DNA from: Flavobacterium sp.
Lineage (GTDB): Bacteria > Bacteroidota > Bacteroidia > Flavobacteriales > Flavobacteriaceae
DNA length: 64,000 nt
Reading direction: 5' to 3'
Assembly: GCA_020403245.1 (NCBI GenBank)
Contig: JADBYA010000002.1
Location: 124,001-188,000, forward strand
Shown here: positions 1 through 6,968 of the stretch, piece by piece
Layout of the letters: the number at the start of each line of letters is the position of its first letter
How positions within the stretch are numbered: the stretch's first letter is position 1
The notes under the pieces: model-generated
Seen by the model: the letters and a program-made list of their open reading frames with translations, nothing else
What the model was told of the DNA's origin: nothing
Databases searched by the model: none
Program-made: the position numbers and the translations under genes

Positions 1-569
1 ATCAAATAGATGTATTCTTAATTAAGAGCGTTGAAAACAAAGTTATTATTGCCGGAAAAGAAGCAAACGAAGTAGAATTAGTCAATAAAAATAGTGAGCT
101 AAAAATCAGAATGCCATTAACTAAAATAATGTCTGGAGACAATATTTCGGTTACAGTTTATTTTAAAAAAATTGATGCTGTTGAAGCAAATGAAGGATCA
201 AGAATAGCTTGTGGAGACACAATTAAAGGAACATTTTTTGAAATTATAGTTAAAGAAGGTTCTGAAATAAAACTACTGCTTGATGTAGAAAAATTAAAAA
301 GTAAAGTTTCAGATGGTTCAACAGTATCTTTGGAAGGAAAAGCATCAACTCAAGAAGTTTTAGTGAATTCAGGAGGAATTTATGAGGCAGAAAAATTAGT
401 AACCAGTCAAGCAACAATAACCGCAAACGCTGGTGGACAAGCCGATGTTTTTGCAACTGATATAGTAGAAGCTAAAGTTCGAGCCGGAGGAGAAATTACC
501 ATTTTTGGTAATCCAAAACAAATTAATAAAAAAATTATTGCTGGAGGAACAATCGAATCAGCTAAATAG
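1..569 (+). CDS. GIN-domain (DUF2807) protein, 5'-truncated by the window edge
   Basis: The reading frame is open from base 3, so the start codon and any signal peptide lie to the left of the window. What remains is about 188 residues of regularly spaced short beta strands with Gly-Ser and Gly-Gly turns (NEGSRI, NSGGIY, AGGQAD, RAGGEI), the pattern of the 'head GIN' putative auto-transporter adhesin domain, a right-handed beta-solenoid common in surface or periplasmic proteins of Bacteroidota. It ends with a hydrophilic tail. No catalytic motif is visible. The family assignment rests on the repeat pattern; the biological role is unknown. Confidence 0.75.
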   Translation, partial: QIDVFLIKSVENKVIIAGKEANEVELVNKNSELKIRMPLTKIMSGDNISVTVYFKKIDAVEANEGSRIACGDTIKGTFFEIIVKEGSEIKLLLDVEKLKSKVSDGSTVSLEGKASTQEVLVNSGGIYEAEKLVTSQATITANAGGQADVFATDIVEAKVRAGGEITIFGNPKQINKKIIAGGTIESAK

Positions 570-625
570 AATTTATTTTACAATCTAGATTTTAAATTTT
601 AAATTGCACAGTCAAAATTTTAACA

Positions 626-1324
626 ATGATATTTTTAAATGATATTTTATCAGCCATTCCGCTTGGTTTCTTTCTAAGTTTTATGATTGGACCAGTGTTT
701 TTTGTATTGCTTGAAACTAGCGTTGTTAAAGGTTTTAAAGCAGCTATTATATTTGATTTAGGGGTTGTTTTAGCCGACATAATTTTTATTATCGTAGCTT
801 TTTTTAGTAGTTACCGATTAATACAAAGTATAAAAGACGATCCAGCATTGTTTATTTTTGGCGGATTAGTGATGTTGACTTATGGAATCATATCATTTGC
901 AAAAAACAGAAAAGAATCTAAAAAAAGCATCGATGAAATTGACCCAAAGATATTAGCAAAAACCAATTATTTATCTTTGTTTTTTAAGGGTTTTTTCTTG
1001 AATTTCATTAACATTGGTGTGCTTGGTTTTTGGTTAGCTATCTTGATAACTGTAGGTCCACAACTGGAATTGAAAACCTCTAGAATGTTGACTTTTTTCT
1101 CTACTTTAATAGTAACTTATTTCATTACTGACATTTTTAAAATATTACTAGCCAAACAATTACGTAAAAAGCTTAATCCAAAAAACATTCTTTTAATTAA
1201 GAAAGGAATTAGCATAATTTTAATTATTTGTGGTGTCGTGTTGCTTTCTCAAGCCTGGTTTCCTAAAGAACAAAAAATAGTGAATTCTGCTTTTGAAAAA
1301 TTGGAGAATGAAAAAAAAGACTAA
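626..1324 (+). CDS. LysE-type translocator / amino-acid exporter
   Basis: A 232-residue polytopic membrane protein. It opens with the segment LGFFLSFMIGPVFF, typical of the LysE/RhtB exporter family, in which a conserved Gly-Pro lies near the end of the first membrane helix. Five to six hydrophobic segments follow, with a Lys-rich cytoplasmic loop around residues 90-115 and a Lys/Glu-rich C-terminal tail. Family members export amino acids or related small solutes across the inner membrane; the substrate cannot be inferred here. It starts at the first ATG, about 55 bp after the GIN-domain gene on the same strand, so the two may be co-transcribed. Confidence 0.85.
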   Translation: MIFLNDILSAIPLGFFLSFMIGPVFFVLLETSVVKGFKAAIIFDLGVVLADIIFIIVAFFSSYRLIQSIKDDPALFIFGGLVMLTYGIISFAKNRKESKKSIDEIDPKILAKTNYLSLFFKGFFLNFINIGVLGFWLAILITVGPQLELKTSRMLTFFSTLIVTYFITDIFKILLAKQLRKKLNPKNILLIKKGISIILIICGVVLLSQAWFPKEQKIVNSAFEKLENEKKD

Positions 1325-1410
1325 TTAATTTGTTGTAATCAATCTCAGATGAAAAATATTTATACCATCTTTTTTTAATTTTTCTCATCTCTGTATTTTA
1401 TCAAAATGAC

Positions 1411-1746
1411 GTGAAAAAAGACATATTGCATTTGCGTGGAGAAGCACAAGATACATTGGTATATGAAATGGAGTTGAATAACAACAAGACTTTTGAAAAC
1501 CGTAAATACTTTAAAAAAACCACAGACACGATAAGTAACTACAAAAAGTGGATGGTCGATATTAGAAAAGGTACATTTAAAAAAGAAAAAGGGTTTTTTA
1601 GACTTACTCAAATAGATGGTGACCAATGCCTAAATGGTGCTTTGATAAGAATTGTTTTTGGCCAAATTTGGTTTTATAGTCAGACAGAGAAAGATGGTAA
1701 AGTAAGGCGTTGCAGATTAATTACATATCATAGAGCCAGTTTATAA
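1411..1746 (+). CDS. Small secreted protein of unknown function, 5' end probably frameshifted
   Basis: The open frame begins at a GTG and encodes 111 residues with no recognised domain; the body is polar and ends in a Lys/Arg-rich strand region. The likely original start is the ATG at 1349, which is out of frame. From it the codons read MKNIYTIFF and then stop at a T7 run (1370-1376). One extra T there would read straight through LIFLISVFYQND into this ORF, giving a clean N-terminal signal peptide and a protein of about 132 residues. The gene is therefore either frameshifted in a homopolymer or the run is miscounted in the assembly. No function can be assigned. Confidence 0.6.
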   Translation: MKKDILHLRGEAQDTLVYEMELNNNKTFENRKYFKKTTDTISNYKKWMVDIRKGTFKKEKGFFRLTQIDGDQCLNGALIRIVFGQIWFYSQTEKDGKVRRCRLITYHRASL

Positions 1747-1900
1747 CAGCCGTTAGTTACAAATGCTCGTTTAGTTTTACTTATCTATAGTAATTTAATT
1801 TTAAAAACCTCTCTTATAAAGCTATTCGAGCACTTTTTTAAATTAACTTTTAAATATTTTTTAGATTCTTCGTTCCTTATGCTCGAGAGCTTTGCTCAAA

Positions 1901-1920
1901 CCTGTCTGCCGACAGGCAGG
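1901..1920. repeat. 20-bp palindromic mini-element CCTGTCTGCCGACAGGCAGG
   Basis: CCTGTC and GACAGG form one possible stem; CTGCC and GGCAG form an overlapping one. A near copy (CCTGTCTGCCGAAAGGTAGA) lies at 49991-50010. At both places the flanking sequence reads as a separate repeat ending in ATGACA that has been split by the 20 bases, so this looks like an independent element inserted into the loop of another. Confidence 0.7.
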
Positions 1921-1971
1921 CTCGCGAAGCAATGACAAATAAAAAGAGCTACTATTTCTAGTAACTCTTTT

Positions 1972-2016
1972 GAGGCATCTCCCGACGCTTCGGGAGAACC
2001 AAGTAAACGGTTTTGC
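1972..2016 (-). pseudogene. Decayed 3' half of a tRNA-Cys gene
   Basis: This 45-bp stretch shares GAGGCATC at one end and the exact 15-mer AGTAAACGGTTTTGC at the other with the intact tRNA-Cys at 2097-2167, in the same order and similar spacing. The T-arm region is replaced by the perfect hairpin TCTCCCGA/TCGGGAGA, so the conserved T-loop is gone, and the match stops inside the anticodon loop. A hairpin with an A/T-rich flank (1944-1970) occupies the place of the terminator of the intact gene. It cannot encode a working tRNA; a decayed tandem duplicate is the simplest reading. Confidence 0.6.
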
Positions 2017-2040
2017 GTTATTCAATTAATTTTTTAGATT

Positions 2041-2055
2041 CTGAAACAAGTTCAG
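2041..2055. repeat. Palindromic repeat CTGAAACAAGTTCAG
   Basis: Stem CTGAA/TTCAG, followed by AATGATAC. An identical 15-mer lies at 45282-45296, just upstream of sufE. It belongs to the dispersed short palindromes of this genome whose right end resembles TCAGRRTGACA. Confidence 0.75.
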
Positions 2056-2063
2056 AATGATAC

Positions 2064-2089
2064 AAAAAAAGCTCTCAAAAAGAGAGCTT
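2064..2089 (-). terminator. Intrinsic terminator of tRNA-Cys
   Basis: A perfect 8-bp inverted repeat (AAGCTCTC/GAGAGCTT, loop of five) with a run of seven A on the plus strand, which is a U-tract when read from the minus strand directly downstream of the tRNA. Confidence 0.8.
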
Positions 2090-2096
2090 AATTCAG

Positions 2097-2167
2097 AGGC
2101 ATCGTCCGGATTCGAACCGGAGTAAACGGTTTTGCAGACCGGTGCCTAGCCACTCGGCCACGATGCC
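2097..2167 (-). tRNA. tRNA-Cys (anticodon GCA)
   Basis: On the minus strand the acceptor arm GGCATCG pairs with CGATGCC, followed by discriminator U, the usual base for tRNA-Cys. The anticodon loop reads CTGCAAA, giving anticodon GCA, and the T-arm has the standard TTCGAAT loop between CCGG and its partner. CCA is not encoded. The gene stands alone, upstream of its own terminator. Confidence 0.93.
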
Positions 2168-2186
2168 AGTTGGACGGCAAATATAC

Positions 2187-2225
2187 TAAAAAGTTTAAAG
2201 TTTAAAAGGTTAAAGTTTAAAAAGT
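2187..2225. repeat. Degenerate tandem (GTTTAAA)n arm downstream of folB
   Basis: Repeated AAAGTTTAAAGTTTAA words lie at the 3' side of folB. The opposite orientation (AAACTTTAAACTTTAAAC) is found on its other side at about 2680-2706, so folB is bracketed by inverted copies of the same word. Confidence 0.65.
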
Positions 2226-2264
2226 TTTCTAACTACTTCGTACTTCCAACTTCGTAAATCGTAT

Positions 2265-2624
2265 TTAACTCCTGTATTCTTCCAGTTCGATGGTTACCGC
2301 TTCAACATCACCACCAATAGGGGGATTGAGTTTTGAAACCGCCAAAACTATTCTGGATACAGCTGGAATTTCTCCAAAAATTCTAGAAATAATTCTATGT
2401 CCCACGTGTTCTAATAACTTGGAACGAACAGCCATTTCTTCAACAACAATTTTGTTTAAAAGTACATAATCAACCGTATCTTTGAGTTCATCAGTAGTTG
2501 AAGATTTTCTTAAATCGGTTTTGATTTCTAAATCCACACGGTAATCGGAACCAATTAATGCCTCTTCTTTTAAGCATCCATGAAAAGAAAAAGTTCTGAT
2601 ATTTTGAAGTTTTATGGTTCCCAT
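2265..2624 (-). CDS. folB: Dihydroneopterin aldolase
   Basis: A 119-residue protein matching FolB in length and pattern: N-terminal strand IKLQNIRTFSFHGCLKEE, in which the aromatic-His-Gly stretch followed by Glu is the pterin-binding signature, then a central VDYVLLN segment, LLEHVGHRI with the conserved Leu-Glu, and a C-terminal VSKLNPPIGGDVEAV, the usual Lys-Pro-rich motif. It converts 7,8-dihydroneopterin to 6-hydroxymethyl-dihydropterin in folate synthesis, in the cytosol, probably as an octamer. It is divergent from glnS, with a large imperfect hairpin in the shared upstream region. Confidence 0.92.
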   Translation of the reverse strand: MGTIKLQNIRTFSFHGCLKEEALIGSDYRVDLEIKTDLRKSSTTDELKDTVDYVLLNKIVVEEMAVRSKLLEHVGHRIISRIFGEIPAVSRIVLAVSKLNPPIGGDVEAVTIELEEYRS

Positions 2625-2639
2625 ATATTTTATGTTTCA

Positions 2640-2706
2640 GGTTTAAAGTTCAAAGTTAATATGTTTTCTGGCTTTTTTAAACAACATTAAACTTTAAACT
2701 TTAAAC
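2640..2706. repeat. Large imperfect hairpin of GTTTAAA words between folB and glnS
   Basis: The left arm (about 2640-2664, GTTTAAAGTTCAAAGTT...) is the imperfect reverse complement of the right arm (about 2680-2706, ...AAACTTTAAACTTTAAAC). It occupies the divergent promoter region, so it would be read into the leaders of neither or both genes depending on the transcription starts. Confidence 0.65.
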
Positions 2707-2712
2707 ATTTTC

Positions 2713-2720
2713 TATCTTTG
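2713..2720 (+). promoter_or_regulatory. glnS promoter -7 element TATCTTTG inside an inverted repeat
   Basis: It matches the Bacteroidota TAnnTTTG element 20 bp before the glnS ATG. It is embedded in the perfect inverted repeat CTATCTTT/AAAGATAG (2712-2719 and 2724-2731), which could be an operator or a leader hairpin. Confidence 0.55.
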
Positions 2721-2740
2721 TCAAAAGATAGAAAAATACC

Positions 2741-4444
2741 ATGTCAACAGAAGAGAAATCACTTAATTTCATTGAACAAATTATAGAAGAAGATTTAAAA
2801 AACGGTTTGTCGAAAGATAAACTTCGTTTTCGTTTTCCTCCCGAACCTAACGGTTATTTGCATGTGGGTCATGCTAGTGCTATTTGTTTAAACTTTGGAT
2901 TAGGTATTGATTATCAAGCTCCGGTAAATTTACGTTTTGATGATACCAATCCGGCAAAAGAAGAACAAGAATATGTTGACGCTATCAAAAGAGACATCGA
3001 ATGGCTCGGCTTTCAATGGGATAAAGAATGTTATGCTTCTGATTACTTCCAACAATTATACGATTGGGCTGTTGAATTCATTAAAGCAGGAAAAGCTTAT
3101 GTTGACAGTCAATCTTCGGAAGACATGGCAATTCAAAAAGGAACGCCAACTTTGCATGGAACAGATTCGCCTTATAGAAACCGTTCGGTTGAAGAGAATC
3201 TAGATCTTTTTGAACGCATGAAAAATGGCGAATTTGAAGAAGGAACTCATATTCTTCGTGCCAAAATAAGTATGAATGCCAACAATATGTTGATGCGCGA
3301 CCCTATTATGTATCGAATTCTAAAAAAACCCCACCATCGCACAGGAAATGATTGGTGTATTTATCCAATGTATGATTGGGCGCATGGCGAAAGCGATTAT
3401 TTGGAACAAATTTCACACTCGTTTTGTACGCTCGAGTTTTTGCCACACCGAGAATTATACGATTGGTTTTTAGACCAGATTCAATCCGAACTTGTTTCAG
3501 ATTCTCAACTTCCTGTACGTCCGAAGCAGCGAGAATTTGCCCGTAGAAATCTTTCACATACTGTAGTTTCTAAAAGAAAATTACTGCAATTAGTAGAAGA
3601 AAATCATGTTACTGGTTGGGATGATCCAAGAATGAGCACCATTTCTGGAATGCGTCGTCGAGGTTATCCGCCGATGGCTATTCGGAATTTTGCTAATACT
3701 ATTGGAATTGCAAAAAGAATAAATCTTATTGACGTTTCGCTTTTAGAGTTTTGTGTACGCGAAGAACTAAATAAAACAACACCTCGTGTAATGGCAGTAT
3801 TGAATCCGGTGAAGTTAGTTATTACTAATTATCCAGAAGGAAAACAAGAAAGTTTAGATGCAGAAAATAGTCCAGAAGACGAAAGCTTAGGATTTAGAAA
3901 AGTCCCTTTTTCAAAAGAATTGTATATCGAAAGAGAAGATTTTCAGGAAGAAGCCAATAAGAAATTTTTCCGATTAAGCTTAGGAACAGAAGTTCGATTG
4001 AAAAATGCCTACATCATCAAAGGCGAAAGCGTTATCAAAGATGCCACTGGAACGATAACCGAAATTCATTGCACTTACGATGAAGATTCCCGCAGCGGAA
4101 GCGGAACAGAAGCTAGTCAAAGAAAAGTGAAGGGAACCATCCATTGGGTTTCTATCAATCATGCGATTGAAGCTGAAATTCGTATTTATGACCGTTTGTT
4201 TACTCATGAAAATCCAGATGGCGATAAAGAGGTTGACTTTAAAGAATACATCAATCCAAACTCGTTGGAAGTGATTACCGGATATTTGGAACCTAGTTTG
4301 GCAACAGCCAAAAATTCAGACCAATTTCAGTTTCAGCGTTTGGGCTATTATTGTGTTGATAAAGATTCTTCTGCACAAAAATTAGTTTTTAATAAAACCG
4401 TTGGCCTTAGAGATACTTGGGCAAAAGTGGAAAGTAAAGAATAA
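2741..4444 (+). CDS. glnS: Glutaminyl-tRNA synthetase
   Basis: 567 residues, close to the usual length of bacterial GlnRS. The class I signature PEPNGYLHVGHA lies at residues 35-45, the KMSKS-type loop reads VVSKRKL near residue 278, and the all-beta anticodon-binding half follows. It attaches glutamine to tRNA-Gln in the cytosol. PEPNG, rather than the SPTG of GluRS, separates it from gltX elsewhere in the window. With its own promoter upstream and two hairpins downstream it appears monocistronic. Confidence 0.96.
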   Translation: MSTEEKSLNFIEQIIEEDLKNGLSKDKLRFRFPPEPNGYLHVGHASAICLNFGLGIDYQAPVNLRFDDTNPAKEEQEYVDAIKRDIEWLGFQWDKECYASDYFQQLYDWAVEFIKAGKAYVDSQSSEDMAIQKGTPTLHGTDSPYRNRSVEENLDLFERMKNGEFEEGTHILRAKISMNANNMLMRDPIMYRILKKPHHRTGNDWCIYPMYDWAHGESDYLEQISHSFCTLEFLPHRELYDWFLDQIQSELVSDSQLPVRPKQREFARRNLSHTVVSKRKLLQLVEENHVTGWDDPRMSTISGMRRRGYPPMAIRNFANTIGIAKRINLIDVSLLEFCVREELNKTTPRVMAVLNPVKLVITNYPEGKQESLDAENSPEDESLGFRKVPFSKELYIEREDFQEEANKKFFRLSLGTEVRLKNAYIIKGESVIKDATGTITEIHCTYDEDSRSGSGTEASQRKVKGTIHWVSINHAIEAEIRIYDRLFTHENPDGDKEVDFKEYINPNSLEVITGYLEPSLATAKNSDQFQFQRLGYYCVDKDSSAQKLVFNKTVGLRDTWAKVESKE

Positions 4445-4459
4445 ATAAAGTAACCCTTT

Positions 4460-4489
4460 GGGTGTAATTAGTTTTTAATAATTACACCC
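4460..4489 (+). terminator. Stem-loop after glnS (11-bp stem)
   Basis: GGGTGTAATTA and TAATTACACCC form a perfect stem with an 8-base loop, extended by TAACC/GGTTA outside. There is no clear T-tract, so it may be a transcript-stabilising or bidirectional hairpin rather than a classical terminator. Confidence 0.55.
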
Positions 4490-4518
4490 AACAGGTTAAA
4501 GTATCGTTTTTATAGATT

Positions 4519-4545
4519 AAAGTCAACATTTCTGTTGACTTTTTC
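4519..4545 (+). terminator. Intrinsic terminator after glnS
   Basis: AAAGTCAAC and GTTGACTTT form a 9-bp stem with a 6-base loop, followed by a T-rich tail. Confidence 0.7.
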
Positions 4546-4714
4546 TATTATTAGATTTTATTATAGTTGATTTAAAATTGATATAGTATAACTATTAAAG
4601 ACAGCTTGTATATTTTAATTTTAAGCAACTTTTTAAAATTAATTTTAGTGAAATATATTTCAGCAAAAAACACTTCAGAAATCAGCTTATTTCGATTTTA
4701 ATTAATTTAAAGGT

Positions 4715-4808
4715 TTTTATATTTGACTATTGATGGTAAATAGTAAAATATTTTGTGTTGTTTTATTTTTATTTTATATTTGACTATTGATAGTAAATAG
4801 TAAAATAT
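4715..4808 (+). promoter_or_regulatory. Duplicated 37-bp promoter-operator of the wHTH-PRTase gene
   Basis: Two direct copies (4715-4751 and 4772-4808) differ at one base and are spaced 57 bp start to start. Each contains the -7 element TATATTTG (4718-4725 and 4775-4782) immediately followed by the imperfect palindrome TTTGACTATT...AATAGTAAAA (9 of 10 arm positions complementary). The second copy runs into the ATG at 4807, leaving an untranslated leader of only about 20 bases. A protein bound to the palindrome would cover the promoter, so autoregulation by the adjacent winged-helix protein is the natural inference. Confidence 0.7.
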
Positions 4809-5790
4809 GACCACTAAAGAAAAAATCATTCACCTTTTTGAAATAAAAAAGGAACTGAGTGTAACGGAAATTGTAAATGAAATCAATGCTTCCAAACAGA
4901 TGGTACATTTGGTTTTAAATACGTTGATAGATAATAATTTTATTGATAAAATAGGTAGAACACCCAAAACTATTTATAAACTCAAAGTTGTTACTAATAA
5001 AAAAGCAACTACGACTGCTATTATTCCATTCGAAAAACAAAAGTTTTTACAAGATAATTTTATTCACATAACCGAAATAGGCCAACTTCTTAAAGGATTA
5101 GAAGCATTTGAAAATTGGTGTGAAAAACGTAATTTACCATTAGAAAAAACTATTGATGAATTTATTTTAACCAAAGACAAATACAACCAATATATTAATA
5201 AAAACGGATTAATATCGGGTTTAGAAAAGCTAAAAAACACTAAAGGTTATGATAAAATTTTATTAGACGAATTACTTTATCTTGATTTTTATGCTATTGA
5301 ACGATTTGGAAAAACACGACTTGGAACTATTTTACATTATGCAAAACAAGGTCAGAACAAGATGTTGATGACTATTTTAATTGATGAGATTAAAGAAAAA
5401 ATAAATACGCTAATTTCAGTTTATAAAATAGATGCCATAGCTTATGTTCCACCAACAATAAGACGTGAAACTCAACTAATGAAAGTACTAGCCAACGGTT
5501 TAAAAATTAATTTGCCAAGTATAGAAATTCAAAAAATTGGCGGTATAATACCGGTTCCTCAAAAATCTTTAAATAAAATTGAGGAGAGAATTAACAATGC
5601 AGAAAACACCTTTGTTGTAAAAGGGAATGTGTCCTATAAAAATGTACTTTTAATTGATGATGCTGTTGGTTCTGGCTCGACTTTAAATCAAATAGCTGGA
5701 AAAATTAAAAACAAACAATTAGCAGAGAAAGTGATTGGCGTAGCAATTGTGGGGAGTTTTAAAGGGTTTGATGTTATTACCGATGTTTAA
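4807..5790 (+). CDS. Winged-helix regulator fused to a ComF-like phosphoribosyltransferase
   Basis: 327 residues in three parts. Residues 1-60 are a winged helix-turn-helix (LSVTEIVNEINASKQMVHLV, then a wing ending in KTIYKL). Residues about 75-195 are an alpha-helical region I do not recognise. The C-terminal part is a type I phosphoribosyltransferase: the PRPP-binding loop VLLIDDAVGSGSTLN lies near 280-294, preceded by PVPQKSLNKIEERINNA, which parallels the conserved QK-L-ER-N stretch of ComF proteins. A DNA-binding phosphoribosyltransferase suggests a regulator sensing PRPP or a nucleotide, as PurR does in Firmicutes, but neither ligand nor target is shown. Its promoter has two operator-like palindromes. 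Confidence 0.7.
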   Translation: MTTKEKIIHLFEIKKELSVTEIVNEINASKQMVHLVLNTLIDNNFIDKIGRTPKTIYKLKVVTNKKATTTAIIPFEKQKFLQDNFIHITEIGQLLKGLEAFENWCEKRNLPLEKTIDEFILTKDKYNQYINKNGLISGLEKLKNTKGYDKILLDELLYLDFYAIERFGKTRLGTILHYAKQGQNKMLMTILIDEIKEKINTLISVYKIDAIAYVPPTIRRETQLMKVLANGLKINLPSIEIQKIGGIIPVPQKSLNKIEERINNAENTFVVKGNVSYKNVLLIDDAVGSGSTLNQIAGKIKNKQLAEKVIGVAIVGSFKGFDVITDV

Positions 5791-5855
5791 CTTTTATTTA
5801 ATGTTGAAAACAATATTTTTTTCGTAACTTTATTTGAAATTAAATTATAGAAATC

Positions 5856-6185
5856 ATGTCAAGTTCAAACAACAATAGCATTTTAGCCCTTCTTGCTGGA
5901 GCAGCAGTCGGATTGGGATTAGGAATTTTATTTGCTCCCGATAAAGGGACAAAAACGCGAGAAAAAATCAAGGAAGGTCTAGATGATTTGAAGGACAGCG
6001 CCAAATCTAAATGGAATTCCCTAGAAACAGAAACCAAAGAAAAGTTCTCAAAAACAAAAGACGATTTGAAAGACACCGTTAATGATTTGCTTTCGGATTC
6101 AAGTTACAAAGCGGAAGAAACAATCACTTTTTTAGAAGAAAAATTAGCCGAGCTTAAAAAACAAAACGCTAAACTTCAGAAATAA
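5856..6185 (+). CDS. YtxH-domain protein
   Basis: 109 residues. An N-terminal glycine/alanine-rich membrane segment (LLAGAAVGLGLGILFAP) is followed by the DKG-KTREKI motif characteristic of YtxH proteins, then a long charged amphipathic helix. Family members are small membrane-anchored proteins often linked to envelope or general stress; the molecular role is unknown. Its stop overlaps the start of the next gene by one base (TAATG), so it is the first cistron of a three-gene operon. Confidence 0.85.
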   Translation: MSSSNNNSILALLAGAAVGLGLGILFAPDKGTKTREKIKEGLDDLKDSAKSKWNSLETETKEKFSKTKDDLKDTVNDLLSDSSYKAEETITFLEEKLAELKKQNAKLQK

Positions 6186-6532
6186 TGTTGGAAGAATTAA
6201 AAGAAAACGTTGAAAACATTCAGGAAAATACCAAAGCGTATATAGAAACTAGTCTAGCATACTACAAACTTTGGGGTTTTAAGGTTGCCATGAAGTCAAC
6301 CACATTGATGGTTAAGTTTTTCTTAATCGCTTTTTGTTTGATGATTGTTTTACTCTTTATATCAATTGCAGGAGCGTTCGTTTTTGGCGAGATGTTGAAC
6401 AGTTACCCTTTAGGGTTTTTGTGTGTAGCAGGAATTTATTTAGTTTTAGCTTTACTTCTTTTCTTCGTAAAAGACAGAATTGTTGAAGGACCCATTTTAG
6501 AGACATTTTCAGAAATATTTTTTAACGACTAA
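6185..6532 (+). CDS. Holin-like (Actinobacterial Holin-X / phage holin superfamily) membrane protein
   Basis: 115 residues: an amphipathic N-terminal helix, two strongly hydrophobic helices (about 45-70 and 78-98) separated by a short loop, and a polar tail. This layout and its position after a YtxH gene match the 'phage holin family' proteins of Bacteroidota, which despite the name are chromosomal and not linked to lysis. Start and stop are tightly coupled to both neighbours (1-bp overlap before, 2-bp gap after). Confidence 0.7.
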   Translation: MLEELKENVENIQENTKAYIETSLAYYKLWGFKVAMKSTTLMVKFFLIAFCLMIVLLFISIAGAFVFGEMLNSYPLGFLCVAGIYLVLALLLFFVKDRIVEGPILETFSEIFFND

Positions 6533-6534
6533 TC

Positions 6535-6789
6535 ATGCAAACCAATAAATATTCATCCTACGCCGAAATTGAATTGGATTTACAAATCCTAAAAATAGAA
6601 AGGGAAATACAATATCAAAAGATTGTATTGAGCATTGATAAAACCAAAGAAAGCATTCTTCCGTTTAGGAAAGTTAACAAGATTTTGGAAAGCGTTTCAA
6701 ATTTCTCATCAGGAACGTATGGTACGATTTTGAAAACACTAATTCCAATTGCAATCAATTGGTACGTAAACAGAAAAAAAGGCGATTAG
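6535..6789 (+). CDS. Small conserved protein of the YtxH/holin operon, unknown function
   Basis: 84 residues, mostly helical and charged, with a C-terminal hydrophobic stretch (TYGTILKTLIPIAINWYV) and a basic end. I know similar small proteins beside YtxH and holin-like genes in flavobacteria but no function. It begins 2 bp after the preceding stop, so translation is probably coupled. Confidence 0.7.
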   Translation: MQTNKYSSYAEIELDLQILKIEREIQYQKIVLSIDKTKESILPFRKVNKILESVSNFSSGTYGTILKTLIPIAINWYVNRKKGD

Positions 6790-6801
6790 GCCTCTTTTTT
6801 A
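6775..6801 (+). terminator. Weak terminator at the end of the YtxH operon
   Basis: AGGC/GCCT stem around the stop codon, flanked by A7 and T6 runs that can extend the pairing. Confidence 0.45.
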
Positions 6802-6843
6802 TTGTTTTACCAAGTATTTGTGGGTTTTAGTTATAAGATAAAC

Positions 6844-6893
6844 CATTAAGAAATTAAGTAAATTAAGGATGAATGTTTCTTAATTTCTTAATG
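6844..6893. repeat. Perfect 15-bp inverted repeat between convergent genes
   Basis: CATTAAGAAATTAAG (6844-6858) and CTTAATTTCTTAATG (6879-6893) are exact reverse complements around a 20-base spacer. The hairpin lies between the YtxH operon and the convergent SPFH gene and is built from repeated TTAAG/TTTCTTAA words, like other hairpins in this window. Confidence 0.75.
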
Positions 6894-6968
6894 ATTAATT
6901 TATGGGCTTTATATTTCAAAATAATATATATTTTGGTAACACCCACTCAAATTCTGATGGAATCAATA

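Larger units (their letters stand above)
1747..2096. other. Gene-free stretch with nested palindromes, tRNA relic and terminators
   Basis: No credible coding sequence on either strand. The stretch holds a repeat ending in AATGACA (about 1862-1937) that carries a 20-bp palindrome, a hairpin resembling a tRNA terminator (1944-1970), a decayed tRNA-Cys copy (1972-2016) and a CTGAAACAAGTTCAG repeat (2041-2055). The terminator of the real tRNA-Cys (2064-2089) closes it. Confidence 0.7.
4445..4806. other. Gene-free stretch: terminators, then duplicated promoter-operator
   Basis: No coding sequence. The first 100 bp hold two stem-loops that end glnS transcription. The last 95 bp hold two copies of a 37-bp promoter-operator unit belonging to the next gene. 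The A+T-rich 170 bp between shows nothing recognisable. Confidence 0.7.
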
